Source: Stentor coeruleus
Taxonomy: Eukaryota; Ciliophora; Heterotrichea; Heterotrichida; Stentoridae
Reading direction: 5' to 3'
Length of the DNA: 64,000 nucleotides
Assembly (NCBI GenBank): GCA_001970955.1
Contig: MPUH01000208.1
Span: 1-64,000 of the forward strand
Shown here in pieces: positions 53,701 to 63,633 of the stretch. How positions within the stretch are numbered: the first letter of the stretch is position 1; the number at the start of each line of letters is the position of its first letter. The position numbers were made by a program, and so were the translations under genes. The notes under the pieces are model-generated. The model had not been told where the DNA came from and ran no database searches. It worked only from the letters and a program-made list of their open reading frames with translations.

Positions 53701-56700
53701 CAGTGTAATAATCCCATCAAGAGAGTGTTTAACATTCAATCCTTCAAACTCAAAATTCGTCAATGAAACACTAGTCCCAGATCTTGCTTCTTTTCCAAAT
53801 AAAGCAATTGAAGATACTGTTTTTATATTAAACTTATCAACAATTTTAGGTTTGAAAAAAGGTAATTTCACAGTAATTGTTGTTGATGTTCTGCTTATAA
53901 TTGTAGGTTTAGGTGGGCAATTTAAGGATTTTACTAAAGAACTATCAGCAATATGTAAATAAGGATATACATCAAGATGACTTGACCCTCCTCCAAGAAA
54001 GCTAAAATATCTTGAAGCTTGGATTTCTGCTGCAGAAGACACAACTTCATTCCACATATTTTTTTCCATTTCTTCAGACTCTTCTATATACTTCATTGCA
54101 TCTTTTAATAAAGATTTCTGTTCTTGTGGGTTAATTTTAAATAAAGCCATTTGCAAATATAATAAAGCTTGTTGATAAGGATTTTTCCCATTTTCTGTTA
54201 TAAGAAGCTTTTCAGTAAAGTTAGGCACAGGTTTTTTTGGAGGAAGTTTCCCTGCAGCTTGAAGTGTTTCTTGTAACTGCTGAGTATCTTTTCTGATTTT
54301 CGTCGCTGTTTTCCCTTTACTCAAACCAAGTTTTGCTGTTATCCCCGAACTCAACCCTTTAGTTAAAGATGGTTTAAGTCCTTTAAAGCTTTTCTTCGTA
54401 TCACTTTGTTCTTCTGATGAAGACTTATCTAATTTCAACTCATTCCTATACAAATTCGCTAATATTTCTGAATGCATATTATGCAAAATAATCTCAACTT
54501 CAGGAATAGAAGGTGTTTTATTAAACTCTTTATCTTCTTCAGCAAGTTTATCTTTTTCTTTAATCTTAACTAAAACTTCATTTTCTTCTTCAAGAGCCTC
54601 ATCATCATCTAATATTTTTTTTCTTGTCGCATTCCTCAAAGCTGCTGCAACTTGATGTTCCCATTTTAAACATGAACTTTTCCAATCTTGTCTGATTTTC
54701 TTTAAATTTTCAGGATCAACTGTTATACAAGCAGGTAAGTCTTTATCATCTTCAGCTTTAATCCCACGTCTGAATATTTTTTCCCTAGTTTCAGCTATGA
54801 TATTTAATGTTGATCTTAATGTTTGAACAGCATAACGATAAGATTCAGCTTCTTCTTGTAATAAAGATAAAGTTTGACCTATGTTTAGAACGGTTATTGT
54901 GTCTTGACTATCAACTTTTGACCCAAGGATACGGAATATTATTTCTAAACAGTCGATAAGTTTAGAACGGATTTCAGGCCAACGGGAAATTACGTATTCT
55001 TCGATTTCATTTTGGAAAAAACGCTCAAATGCTATGGATTTAGCTTTGAATACGGGAAGGATGAATAGTTCCCAGATTTTTAGACAGGTATCGACGAGGA
55101 TATCGGGACTGTTTTTACAGAAATAGTTGCCAACATAACCATGGATTGAACTGTTAAGGCGGGTTGTGAAATTGTGAAGTAAGGTAAGGTCCCAGTTTAG
55201 GAGGAAGTGTTTATCCATTTTAGGGATTTTTTCCATATCGGTTGAGTCTTTTGATTGTTCTAGTTTCCTTAAGGTAAAAAGGGTGTAGAATTCACGGATT
55301 AGTACTTGAAGAGTTTCTTCTGTTCTGTAGCAAATGTATACGTTTGTGTTATTTGGGAACCTCTCAGCATCAGGAGGTGTCCCTCTCAAGTCAAAATTAA
55401 TTTTCGTATACCCTTCTGGGGGTTTAACATCAGGATGTTTAGATAGCAAAACCTGCACATCAATGATTAAATTAAGCCTCCCCTCATCATTTTCCGGAGT
55501 TTGTTTCGAGACAACCATATAAGGCACTTTCCCATTTTCCTTATTAAACTGTTCAATCGGTATAGCCACAGCTTTTTGTCCAGGGTTGATATTCGGTCCA
55601 TTTTTCGCATCAGCCATCCTAATTTCAAAACTATTCATAGCCCCTTCTTCATTTTCCCCTTTTTTCTGAACTAAATACACATAAGAATGATCAATAACTA
55701 CAGGAGGTAAATCAATAGGTATCTCTGGCTGTTTACTTTGTGGAGCAGCTCCAGTTTTGCCTTTAGCTTTTGGATCAGGAGGCTTTTTCGCATCTTCTTT
55801 TTTCCCTTCTTCAGGTTTTTTATCAGGATCTTTTATACCAAGTCTAGCCATTTCACTTCTTAAATGCGCATAATTAAGATCTATATCGATTTTTTCAAAA
55901 CCTTTTGGGATTTTGCTATCTGGCATTGATGAATACATAATATCTACATCAGTAACATAAGGATGTTCAATACGTCTATTAGAAATCCTCACTTCAGCCC
56001 AATCTGAAAGGTTTGAAAATATGTCCCAAAGTCGACAGTCATAAGCATGTTTTAATAGTTCTAGATGGATTTCTAATGATACGTTTATACTAGCTTTTCT
56101 CCATACAGCCTCTTTGACCATTTGACTATCGAGTTCTCGGTTTTTCACAAGCACAGACTCTTTGTTTTCACCAGAGTCATTTTTTAGACTCATTTCTAGA
56201 AGCCTTGAATCCCTAGCTCGCTTTTCTTTTTGTTCGTTGAGAGCTTTACATAAAGTTTGGAGATCGGGTGAAACGAGATCAACAGCGTATGCGGTTATTA
56301 TAGATTTCCATGGTACTTTTGCACCTTGTTGTTGAACTTTTCTTGAATATTCAGGTTTGTTAAGGCTTAAACACTTAAGGGCTATTGCTAATTTTGTACT
56401 TTTTATAGGGAATTCATCTAGTTTTTTTTTCCATTGGTCAGGTGGCATGGTTCCAAGTAGTAAACCGAACTTCATTTCCAGAGCTTTAAAATGCTCAGTA
56501 GCTATAGCGAGGTTATTTCTAATCACATCTGGAACAGGAGGTTCAGCTTCTTCAATTTCTTTAAGTCCCTGGATTTGTTTTAGCGCGTGCAACACAACTT
56601 TATTCGCTGATTTAAAAGCCCCGATATGCTCATAAACCTCTATCATCTCAGTATAAACAGTAATTCTCCATGTTAAATGCTTAGATGATGTAAGGACAAT

Positions 56701-57027
56701 ATTACTTTCCATACAAAGCATACACCAAGCTAAATACCTTGGCGTATCCCGGGCAAAATGACTCTTTCTAAGCAAGCGACAATATTTGAAAATCTCAATC
56801 GTCCCATTTAACAAAGCCCAATATGCTGCTTCTTTTATATTGTCTGAAGCTTGTAAGACCTTATCCATTGCCCCTCTCATAGACTCCATACATTGAATTA
56901 CTGCCGCTGCAGTGTCTTGACGGTCTATAGTTTTATCTCGTTTTAAAAGATCTTCGATCCAGGAACAAGCTTCTTTTATTCTTGAGTCTAGTTCTTTAGC
57001 TGCTGGATTGTATTCTTCTCGTTCCAT
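47755..57027 (-). CDS. CFAP54: CFAP54-like central-apparatus protein
   Basis: 3090 residues in one frame ending in TGA; human CFAP54 is of almost the same length. Mostly helical and TPR-like. Around residues 1035-1150 lies a fibronectin/Ig-like segment (PKPTIISRTSTTITVKLPFF, then LTPFESYHFAAAGFTDDGE and GIGETCETVITLFPLHIPLL) of the kind seen in CFAP54. A second, Lys-rich linker with PKAKGKTGAA lies near 400, and a coiled coil around 1750-1830. CFAP54 is a scaffold of the C1d projection of the ciliary central pair. I recall the family's pattern rather than an alignment, so other giant TPR-like ciliary proteins (for example CFAP46) remain possible. No intron is visible in 9.3 kb. Confidence 0.72.
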   Translation of the reverse strand: MEREEYNPAAKELDSRIKEACSWIEDLLKRDKTIDRQDTAAAVIQCMESMRGAMDKVLQASDNIKEAAYWALLNGTIEIFKYCRLLRKSHFARDTPRYLAWCMLCMESNIVLTSSKHLTWRITVYTEMIEVYEHIGAFKSANKVVLHALKQIQGLKEIEEAEPPVPDVIRNNLAIATEHFKALEMKFGLLLGTMPPDQWKKKLDEFPIKSTKLAIALKCLSLNKPEYSRKVQQQGAKVPWKSIITAYAVDLVSPDLQTLCKALNEQKEKRARDSRLLEMSLKNDSGENKESVLVKNRELDSQMVKEAVWRKASINVSLEIHLELLKHAYDCRLWDIFSNLSDWAEVRISNRRIEHPYVTDVDIMYSSMPDSKIPKGFEKIDIDLNYAHLRSEMARLGIKDPDKKPEEGKKEDAKKPPDPKAKGKTGAAPQSKQPEIPIDLPPVVIDHSYVYLVQKKGENEEGAMNSFEIRMADAKNGPNINPGQKAVAIPIEQFNKENGKVPYMVVSKQTPENDEGRLNLIIDVQVLLSKHPDVKPPEGYTKINFDLRGTPPDAERFPNNTNVYICYRTEETLQVLIREFYTLFTLRKLEQSKDSTDMEKIPKMDKHFLLNWDLTLLHNFTTRLNSSIHGYVGNYFCKNSPDILVDTCLKIWELFILPVFKAKSIAFERFFQNEIEEYVISRWPEIRSKLIDCLEIIFRILGSKVDSQDTITVLNIGQTLSLLQEEAESYRYAVQTLRSTLNIIAETREKIFRRGIKAEDDKDLPACITVDPENLKKIRQDWKSSCLKWEHQVAAALRNATRKKILDDDEALEEENEVLVKIKEKDKLAEEDKEFNKTPSIPEVEIILHNMHSEILANLYRNELKLDKSSSEEQSDTKKSFKGLKPSLTKGLSSGITAKLGLSKGKTATKIRKDTQQLQETLQAAGKLPPKKPVPNFTEKLLITENGKNPYQQALLYLQMALFKINPQEQKSLLKDAMKYIEESEEMEKNMWNEVVSSAAEIQASRYFSFLGGGSSHLDVYPYLHIADSSLVKSLNCPPKPTIISRTSTTITVKLPFFKPKIVDKFNIKTVSSIALFGKEARSGTSVSLTNFEFEGLNVKHSLDGIITLNNLTPFESYHFAAAGFTDDGECIGGIGETCETVITLFPLHIPLLWSYLAENAFTLNHPMIAVKCVERVLGHYVEANFTSHLLQSRLNLKKLYSATSAELRHMVKSIIIYVECMLLSESQKLKLKLLRDPAYRPLLVLDKQQREHKLANLMILALELAVITQNAVCIKSCVHHIFNLIHKQFHVEANPTYLLHLLARTYSCLQAVPSELWDSGFRRISAVLSSLYFKYFLSSGQAKLVATLNTKLPMFKWTIENNSCILKEPEAFALYEMTLQHIELQDISKSLNEKIKESLQLLTGGEEHKTPSRKLLDDLNEVWNGIKNSADCGFIKINSTYKDNPHYLEFICKCLWGMIDKGVSPDTVFQNTVQVIPPALPGLAEEISHITTSLDMDKTPLTGVPEFSQDNRDLLLWASEWFLLQGSLLFIKKCPRKIEENKGSFFIKTMDVGSLIKDSGKSTEELDVVFAELMRSAKCAQKTKSWKQLENVAVSVWNILNSALPSPSNLVHSSSWKYIVSIAEDCLSLLEAQKYPETAETSRKMVSFEDGHKEEKIGEVAWFLTRNDVKINLFANIIGFAIQCLLVAEKWEYLQYLCFRMNIATSHYFAGTVLPFGIYAERALHERSQQSRIARENDLAKRIEMYENWKATNKKRKSRQALITGEVPKEQLEFEADCREIQGSIEEKKNKEKELLEKIKTSETALDDIKKGASNAEESLIQSRKLLEQYGKEARNLQLEPMDNALKAKKRAHKVFANMVISSYKKTVELLRKRQEKWLLAQALNELADLSFSEGNLEEAETFWNDSVDTVFQSLYLLQNFRKVFLLGDDSNWRTQENLAEKYTLKGCFLAGIVCYKLARLIYECKNLRNHRNCLVLGKLLMSSVFRLSLPHPEHPVYMSLYRMREITPYVNLYDISMEISLSDLALACEYISVCIIDRGLWADALPVLTLLEFISSEYLWNASLTAKSRLWKSVALAHIGYPDYACFMLQKVVSLKDLPKPGSRRHLFRDKEHQFYRPKTRYNQSQPPEFQANTDFIQTIVKLDIPIGLVTETSLYTYNLAVYAKYNILYFLTKTENIDNLNSEGLRNAVHPEIEKNLRILLKNLCYEDEVSRIKATHEDEGSVEEYVKARIGSIEMQDVPLRDVIISNFSKNEESISDSEIKVRRLELIMRARLLLSNLKQAQGELSVAVKIIKQALINFSGFAEGRYNTELGIEQYFNPPEKVEEIKKEVPAKKGAKETVAIVPDTNKEQKLKELQEFLSRWEYRNSLGFYFWLKLKYRLSELFYLQSRYSEALTYAQSLREEACKVFEDYYERLSFEIEGYVLMRQGNLEGTIDMMEKVRSIGEGFFYADPEFSISLGNYAMFLYERGHFTPAFENITLSRQKIRGYMEKAGFVNKAVDINKDINVKQVLIIRPAKDESKAVDPKDKGRSKTPERSEKPQFKDDIISANIEAETNSGLIPPNIYINYLEVSVKIELSYAECFLTEDYNNERISEIIENVLEAEEISNKIIHLNSTILVNIQYLKSRLYRYKFIKSIWDFQETYRMKAKDKRKYRKLSEKYPDYSLASGKTLLHLPNFSHKLAEEWLPLLDKSKESCEKAIQLGVKESILNSPHLLFLELYQNLILQREYRPRIGFKYLSNPGDTSKGEVPYEDLLKQDAAKVHKTTKELLKAISLAIELFNTKENVKHQFSQFTTGQITDINKVPKIITQEILESDYLQKKKYAAGLFEESKKKTTINALDVITYLIKHSSDLNNLAFGREWRESRVLKLHRVLNIICPQYATKCKFVWDLVVQPAPTDELIPPGTVLGFWDKRRASTGEIMQYFSYICAPMDTINLIQRENHDDDEQVIEFSKKDLYLYGEVRVNEFFVSNLAQNLKDLKDKVKKSATFSKEKCERDNRKYAEELKKHLFDIATIFCPELSQVNKDSATAKRESVNKVIATLLPIINEEKINFLASLFWVGGFSFKEANISAILRNFHSLRYLG

Positions 57028-58147
57028 TTATAACTGCTTGGGATTTTTTAGAGTTGGTTAATTAAATAAGGGAGGAAGATGGAGAGGGAGATAAAGGATG
57101 GGTATGATGTTTAAAAGAAAATATGTTGGATTTAGTGTGGATTATTGTAGAGGAATGGATTTAATTGATGAATATTTTATACTAGGTGGGTATGTGTGGT
57201 GGTGTGGATAGAAAATTTGAGAATTTAAGGGTTTGTTGAGTTTTGGAAGAAATCAAAGAATTAAAGGTTATAGGGTTATAATGTTAGATAAAAATTTAAA
57301 GTTAATACATTTTATTGAAAAGTAAATAGAATTTAGACTGAAAGAGTAAAAGGGCAATCTTAGTAGGTTCTTGTTTTGGTTTCAGGCTTTGATTTTTTTG
57401 TTAAATTATGCAGCTTCAAGTTTGTATATTTATATGCATATTTTTTGAGTTATTAACATAAAAAATTATTTATATCGATAAGGTTGATTAATAAATTTTA
57501 AGTGTACTGCATTTTATAATACTTTGTGCTATGTTAAATCAAACATATAATGATTTTAATACAAAATCTAGGCTAATTTATATGATTAAAAAAATCTAAA
57601 ATTTAAAGAAAGTATGCACTTTAGCAAATGATTTATTAATAAATAAAGCTTTAGATTTTTAATAATCTAAATTTCCTTGCAGGATAATAAGAATAAGGCT
57701 AAACAAATTCAAAATGAATAATTATACCTAAATATATTATAAATATTATACCTTGAAAATTTTAACTATAGTTAAGTAGGATTTATTAGTGAGTTTCTCT
57801 TAAACTATATGATATTCAATTAATTTCGAATGCATCAGAGGAAAATATCAATCATAAATCAGCCTGTGATTCATTTGCAACTCTTATCATGGCTGAGAGG
57901 AGTAATTCTAATAAAAAAAATTACTTTTAGTTTAAATAATTGTTTTTTTATGCCAAAAAAATCTATGAAAGGTAATTTTTTAAGGCAGGAATACAAATAA
58001 ATTGCTAAATAATCATGATTTCATCAGCTAAGATATAATCTAAGTCAGCATAATCTTATAATATATACGACCAGAAATAATTTTATTTAAGCATTATGTT
58101 TGAGGTAACTAAATAAGCTTATTACTATCATTCAAATATCTAATAAA
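57028..58147. other. longest intergenic stretch in the right half, nothing recognised
   Basis: About 1.1 kb between the divergent CFAP54-like and phosphodiesterase genes. The first ~220 bp next to CFAP54 is G-rich on the plus strand (GGGAGGAAGATGGAGAGGGA), the rest strongly AT-rich. It has no long open frame, repeat or RNA-like structure. Confidence 0.5.
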
Positions 58148-61100
58148 ATGTCTGACAATGCTTCAATGTTCAAGAGAACTCAAGGGAGAACAGTCAATAG
58201 AGCTGGCACTTGTACTAATCTAAGATCGAATTCTCAGCCTCAAAATATGAAACTACCAATAATCGAAATTTTAGATTACTTAAATTCAATTGTCAATCCT
58301 GAGTCTTCAAGCAAGCAAAATTTAGTTCAGTCAATCGTTGACCTTTTAAAACGAGCCATAGGAGCTGATTGGATTGAGATTTACTTAGAAAAAAAAGGTA
58401 AACTAAAACTTCAAGGAAGCTGTCATGATTTAACCATGTATGAATTGGATAAAACAGATAACCTACCTGCATATGTGTTTTCAATAAGAGAGCCAGTAAC
58501 TATTAATAATCCACATACATCCCTATTACTCAACGGATTTAAAACAAAAACCTGCAGTATGCCTGGATTTATTATTAATGAAGTCAAGCTTTCAAGTATT
58601 TTAGCAATGCCATTAATTGTAAAATTCATATAGGATAAGAACTCGAATGTTCATGGATGCATTCAGCTTTATAACAAATTAGATGATAATAAATGCTTGA
58701 GTTTTTTCACAGAAAATGATATTCAAATTGTTTCATCAACAAGCAAACTTTTCATAGAAATCCTAAAATCTTACAAGACATATTCACATCTTAAAAAGCA
58801 AGTGTCTCATATCGAAATGCTTAAAAGAAATGAAGATTCTCTATGGGAATCTTCTCATCAAATTTTTAATCAATACAAGGATTTTTATAAGCTGATAGAG
58901 CTTTTAGAATCAAAGCCTAATATTGATAAAAATATTTTGAAAGCGATTTCGAAATTAGTTAATTGTCAGAGTATTGGAATTGCTGTATGCTTTGATAACC
59001 AAGCAGAAATTGTGCAAAGTTATGGAAAGGAAACACAGTTTGATGCAATTATCAATTTAATGCAGTTTACAGTGATGATTAAGCAAAAGCTCCTCAATGT
59101 GCAGGATATCAGCATCGAACCTCTTGTTAATGCAAATATTAACTTTTCATATACTGGATGCTTGATTATCCCTATTTATCCAATATCAGCAAAACAATAT
59201 GCTATCTGCCTTCTAAGAGAAGCATCGCATTTCTCAAGCAACGATGAAAAAATCTGCTTAAAAATCAAAGAAAAACTAGAAGCCTTTGACTTTAAAATAA
59301 AAATAGGAAGCACCCTAAGCAATAAGCAAATAAAAAAAATGATCTCATTTTCTCTTAGCGATGTTGAATACTACAACTTTTACGCATTATTTAATAAAAT
59401 CAAAGAAAAAGCTGTAGAACTAATAAGTGCTAATTCTTGCAGTATTTACGTGCTAGATCAAAACTTTAACAGATTATGGACAACAAATTCAAGTTCCTCA
59501 AGCAGTTTATTTTTCCCATACTCTTCTAAGAGTCTAATAGGATACACTTGCTTAAAAAGGCAAATTGTTATGCTACCATCTGAAGATAGTAATAAGATAT
59601 CAGATGGGGATATTTTTAAAAACAAGTTTGTTTTATCCATTCCACTTTTATCGCAAGTTTTTGAAAATCCTGTTATTGGAGTATTACTGTGTATTAGAAG
59701 AGATGAGAATTTTAAGAAGAAAGAAATTGATTTGATTACAAAGTACTCTGAATGTGTTTCTAAAATTTTAGTTAGTATTTCACAAAACACTTTTGAAGGA
59801 GGTGATACTTTTGATCCGACAAACAAGATGGAATTATCAATTAGTTCAAGTCCTAGAACCACCTTTAGAGAACTTAATTATAGGCCTGAGAATTTAACAG
59901 TATTTAAAGAAAAAAGCAATCTAAATATAAATCCATTTTTGAATAATCTAATAGATATTATTTGCAATCCTAGTGCAAAGTTCGCAGGCATTACTAAAGC
60001 ATTTGAAACTTTTAAAAATATAAAAAATCCTATTGAATTACTAAATTATGCCGCACAAGTTGGAGGATGCAAAAAAGCAGTTTTTTATCTTATCTATGAT
60101 TATAATTATAGATTAGTCAATAAAGTAACAGAAGAAGTTATTGAAGCTGATGAGATCATGAAAAAAACTCTATATGAAAAAACTTATTTCTTTACCTCAG
60201 ATATAATACAGAATGGGCCATTAAGATCAATACCTGAACAAGCTTTTGTTTTATTAGGTTCAAGTTTCTTTTCATCATTAAACCTATATGTTCCTATACT
60301 TAATTTAAACAATTCTGCTATTGGGCTTTTGCATCTTTCAGATTTTAATGGAATTATTAAAGAACTTGATATTCAAAATCTTCAAACACTCAGCACTATA
60401 TTAGGCCTTTCATATGTTAATAATGAGCCAAAACTCTGGGAAAGCATTAGTGAGCGTAACCATAACCTTTATTTACTTCAACAATGGTCAAAAATTATTA
60501 TAGAAGTCGCTCAATCTTCTATAGGCAATATAATCATATGTAAAAAATCTATTCTTGTGCTCTCTAGCAAGCCAGAATTAGATATTACAATAAAAAATGC
60601 TATGAGTATTATAGCAGCATGCATGAACTGCAGTAGAGCTTATATTCTTTTCGAAAAAAATAATGACATCATCAAATACAGTTCAACAGGAAGTGCTTTA
60701 GTTCCTTTTAAACAGTCAATTTTAGATAAAATCAAAAGAGTTTCTGAGATGAAAGTTATGCAAAAAAGTAACAGCAACAATTTGTTTACTCTTTATATAC
60801 CTTTCAATTATAAAAATATTAGAGGATATTTAAAAGTTAGTAATAACTCCTCTACTCTTGGAAAGCGATTTATAAATGACAGTAGCATAATTGAAAATCT
60901 TATTTTGAAATTCTGTAAGCATCTTGGTATTGCCCTTTCACAAAGTGAAGAATATAATGATACTATAGAGCAACTTTTGCATTATCTTAAAATTATAGCT
61001 TTTAAATTTAATCCCACAGCATTTTTCTTAGCTTTGCACAATGCAGCTAAAAGTATTTCAGATAGCGAAAGAGCAATTATTTTTGAGTATATTGGTGGGA

Positions 61101-63100
61101 AACTAATAGTACCTGAGCAAGGTGCAGACTTAGAAATACCCCCAAATTATGAATTAGAAGGAGGGACAAGTATCGCTTATGATGTATTTACTAAAGGAAA
61201 AAGCGAAATATTAGCGGATGCATACAGTGATAAAAGATTTGATCCAAGCATAGATAAACTAACAGCTTATAAAACTATAAGTTTGCTTTGTGTTCCATTA
61301 GAATATAATGGGAAGAAATTTGGAATAATTCAAGTTATCAACAAAAGGACTGGAGGGTTTAGTGAAAACGATAAAGTTAGCATGGAGAAGTTTGTTGAAA
61401 CTGTATGTGTAATGTTTGAGATAATAATGTCAATGCAAAAAACTTTAGAAGAAAGATATAGGCTGCTTGCTGTAACAAGTTATATTGAAAAATATATATT
61501 TGTATTTAATGAAAAGACAAAGCTCGTTTTTTGTAGTAAACCTCCTGAAGGAATAATAGGTGTATGCTATGATGAATTAGTATCAATGAAATATCATGAA
61601 TGGATGCATATAAACCCTGTTTTACTAAACGACTTTGAATCTGTTATCCAAAACCCAGATACAAATATAAAAAAAACTTTACAAAAAATTCACAGTTTTT
61701 CAAATGAAGATGAAATAAAAGAAATTAATTATAGAATTGCTCATTTGAATTACTTTTCACCGGATTGCCTTTCTGGTATTATATTGGTTATCGAAGATTT
61801 TTCTACAATAAAAAATTTGTATCGAGAATTAAAAAATGTTAGACAAGGAGACAAACCTTTAGTTAGTCCTATAAAAACAGAAACAAAACTAAAAAGAACA
61901 ATTCAAGAACTTATAAATATAAAATCACTTATTGAAAATGAAGAAATAAAAAGCAAAATTGAAGAAGTTGTCAGCACATTGCAAATAGGGAGGTTAAGAA
62001 AATCTATTCTTATTGAAACCAATGATAAAAATATTAAAAATGTTGTATCTTTATTAGGTATCCCAAATGAATTAACTATCCCAATTAGTCCAAAAGGAGA
62101 AATGGTATCAATTATTATTAGACAACCTTCAAAGGTTATATCCTTAGAAATTTTAAGAGACTGGGAGTTAAATGTTTTTGAAATAGAAAATCAATTTGAT
62201 TATATTTTTTCTATGCTCTCTGATTTTGATCTTATTAATCATTATCAAATCAACGAGAATTACCTTTATAGCTTTTTATCAAGGATTAAGGAAAAGTGTA
62301 ATTATTGGACTAATCCTTTCCATAATTTCAATCATTGCTTTAACGTTATGCATGGAGTTTATTTACTACTTTCCTGCACTCCAAGTGGGAGCTATTTCTC
62401 AAGTATGCAAATTCTAGCCTTACTTATATCAGCAATATGTCATGATGTTGATCATAGAGGAAAATCAAACATGTTTGAAGTAAACAGTCGTTCTCATATA
62501 GCTAACACTTATCATGATAAAAGTGTTCTTGAGCGACATCATGCAGCAGTAACATTCTTTACACTTAATGAAAATGGTTGTGATATTTTCTCAAACTTTA
62601 GTAGAGAAAATTATATGGCAATAAGAAAAATGATTATATCAGCTATACTTGCTACAGATATGGCAAAACATTTACATATGATCGATGAAATAACGGTTAG
62701 GTTTAAAGAACTTGGTGAAAAACCTTTTGGGACACTTGAAAATGATGCAAATAAACTTGCGGATTTGATTATACATTGTGGAGACCTTTTTCACCCATGC
62801 AAACCTTATGAAATGTATGAAGTATGGTCGGCATTAGTTTGTCAGGAGTTTTCTGTGCAGTATAAAGAAGAGATTGAAACGAAAATTCCCCCAACACCTT
62901 TTATGAAAGATCTGGAAAAACCTAATGTTTATTATGGAAATGAGATTGGATTTTTAACATATGTTATTAGGCCTTTGTGGCAAAGCGCACAGATGATTAT
63001 GAGTCCGCATATTGATAAACTTGTTGAAAATATTGACAGTAATATAAATAGCATGAAAGAAAAACTTGAACAATGGAAAAAGATTGAAGGTAATAATTAG
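58148..63100 (+). CDS. multi-GAF, PAS-containing cyclic-nucleotide phosphodiesterase
   Basis: Removing the intron 58619-58633 gives 1645 residues. The N-terminal GAF domain (about 50-195) spans the intron (ILAMPLI-DKNSNVHGCIQLY). Several further GAF-like units follow: near 225-370, 415-545 (IPLLSQVFENPVIGVLLCIR), 620-760 (VPILNLNNSAIGLLHL), and a well-kept one at about 966-1092 (CVPLEYNGKKFGIIQVINK). A PAS-like domain follows (about 1096-1222). The class I PDE catalytic domain is at about 1346-1633: HNFNH beginning at H1387, HDVDHRGKSNMF beginning at H1427, SVLERHHAA, ILATDMAKH and HCGDLFHPC. All metal-ligand His/Asp residues are visible, so it should hydrolyse cAMP and/or cGMP. GAF domains of PDEs 2, 5, 6, 10 and 11 bind cyclic nucleotides, so feedback regulation is plausible. 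This is far longer than vertebrate GAF-PDEs (about 800-1000). Confidence 0.93.
58619..58633 (+). other. 15-nt intron in the phosphodiesterase gene (phase 0)
   Basis: GTAAAATTCATATAG. Removal joins AMPLI to DKNSNVHGCIQLY, completing the first GAF domain. Retention gives an in-frame TAG after 162 codons. Confidence 0.93.
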
Positions 63101-63480
63101 GATACAACTAAATAGTTAGATATTTTAAGTATGCTTTTAAAAATCATGGCTAAGTTGGAAATTTTAAATAAGAATCAAATTGAGTTAATGGAAATATTTA
63201 AAAAATTGGAAAAATAATTAACATAGATTAAAGAATATTGATATAAAAGGAATTAGAATGGTTTTAATTATATATCATTAACTTTATTTAAAGTAATGAA
63301 AATTAAATTGTAGTTAGAAAGTTTTAAATGAAAAATTTGTTTAAACATCCTTATCAAAAGTTGTTTGTACAAAAAAATATTTAAATCTTCTGAACTTATC
63401 AAGTAAAATATTTTAGCAAGTTAAAAAAGCATATATAATATTCTTAAAAAAATATATTTTCATAATTTTAAGTTTATGGT
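63101..63480. other. 3' flank of the phosphodiesterase gene, nothing recognised
   Basis: About 380 bp, AT-rich. It has one 23-codon open frame starting near 63147 (MAKLEILNKNQIELMEIFKK...), too short to call. Confidence 0.4.
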
Positions 63481-63633
63481 ATGTTTAGAAACGATGAGAT
63501 GAAAATTTTATATTCTAAGATTCCACCAGATAAAACTGTGGAATATTCAGAAACCAAAGAAAAACTTTCAAGAAACAAGCAAGAACAACTTGCCAGAGTA
63601 ATAAAAACAATCATATTTCTAATAGTTTATTAA
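63481..63633 (+). CDS. 50-codon ORF, doubtful
   Basis: ATG at 63481, stop TAA at 63631-63633. The translation is charged (SKIPPDKTVEYSETKEKLSR) with a short hydrophobic end (IKTIIFLIVY). The composition looks more protein-like than the flanks, but length and lack of similarity make it uncertain. It could be the first exon of a longer gene if an intron was missed; I found no 15-nt GTA...TAG that would extend it. Confidence 0.3.
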   Translation: MFRNDEMKILYSKIPPDKTVEYSETKEKLSRNKQEQLARVIKTIIFLIVY

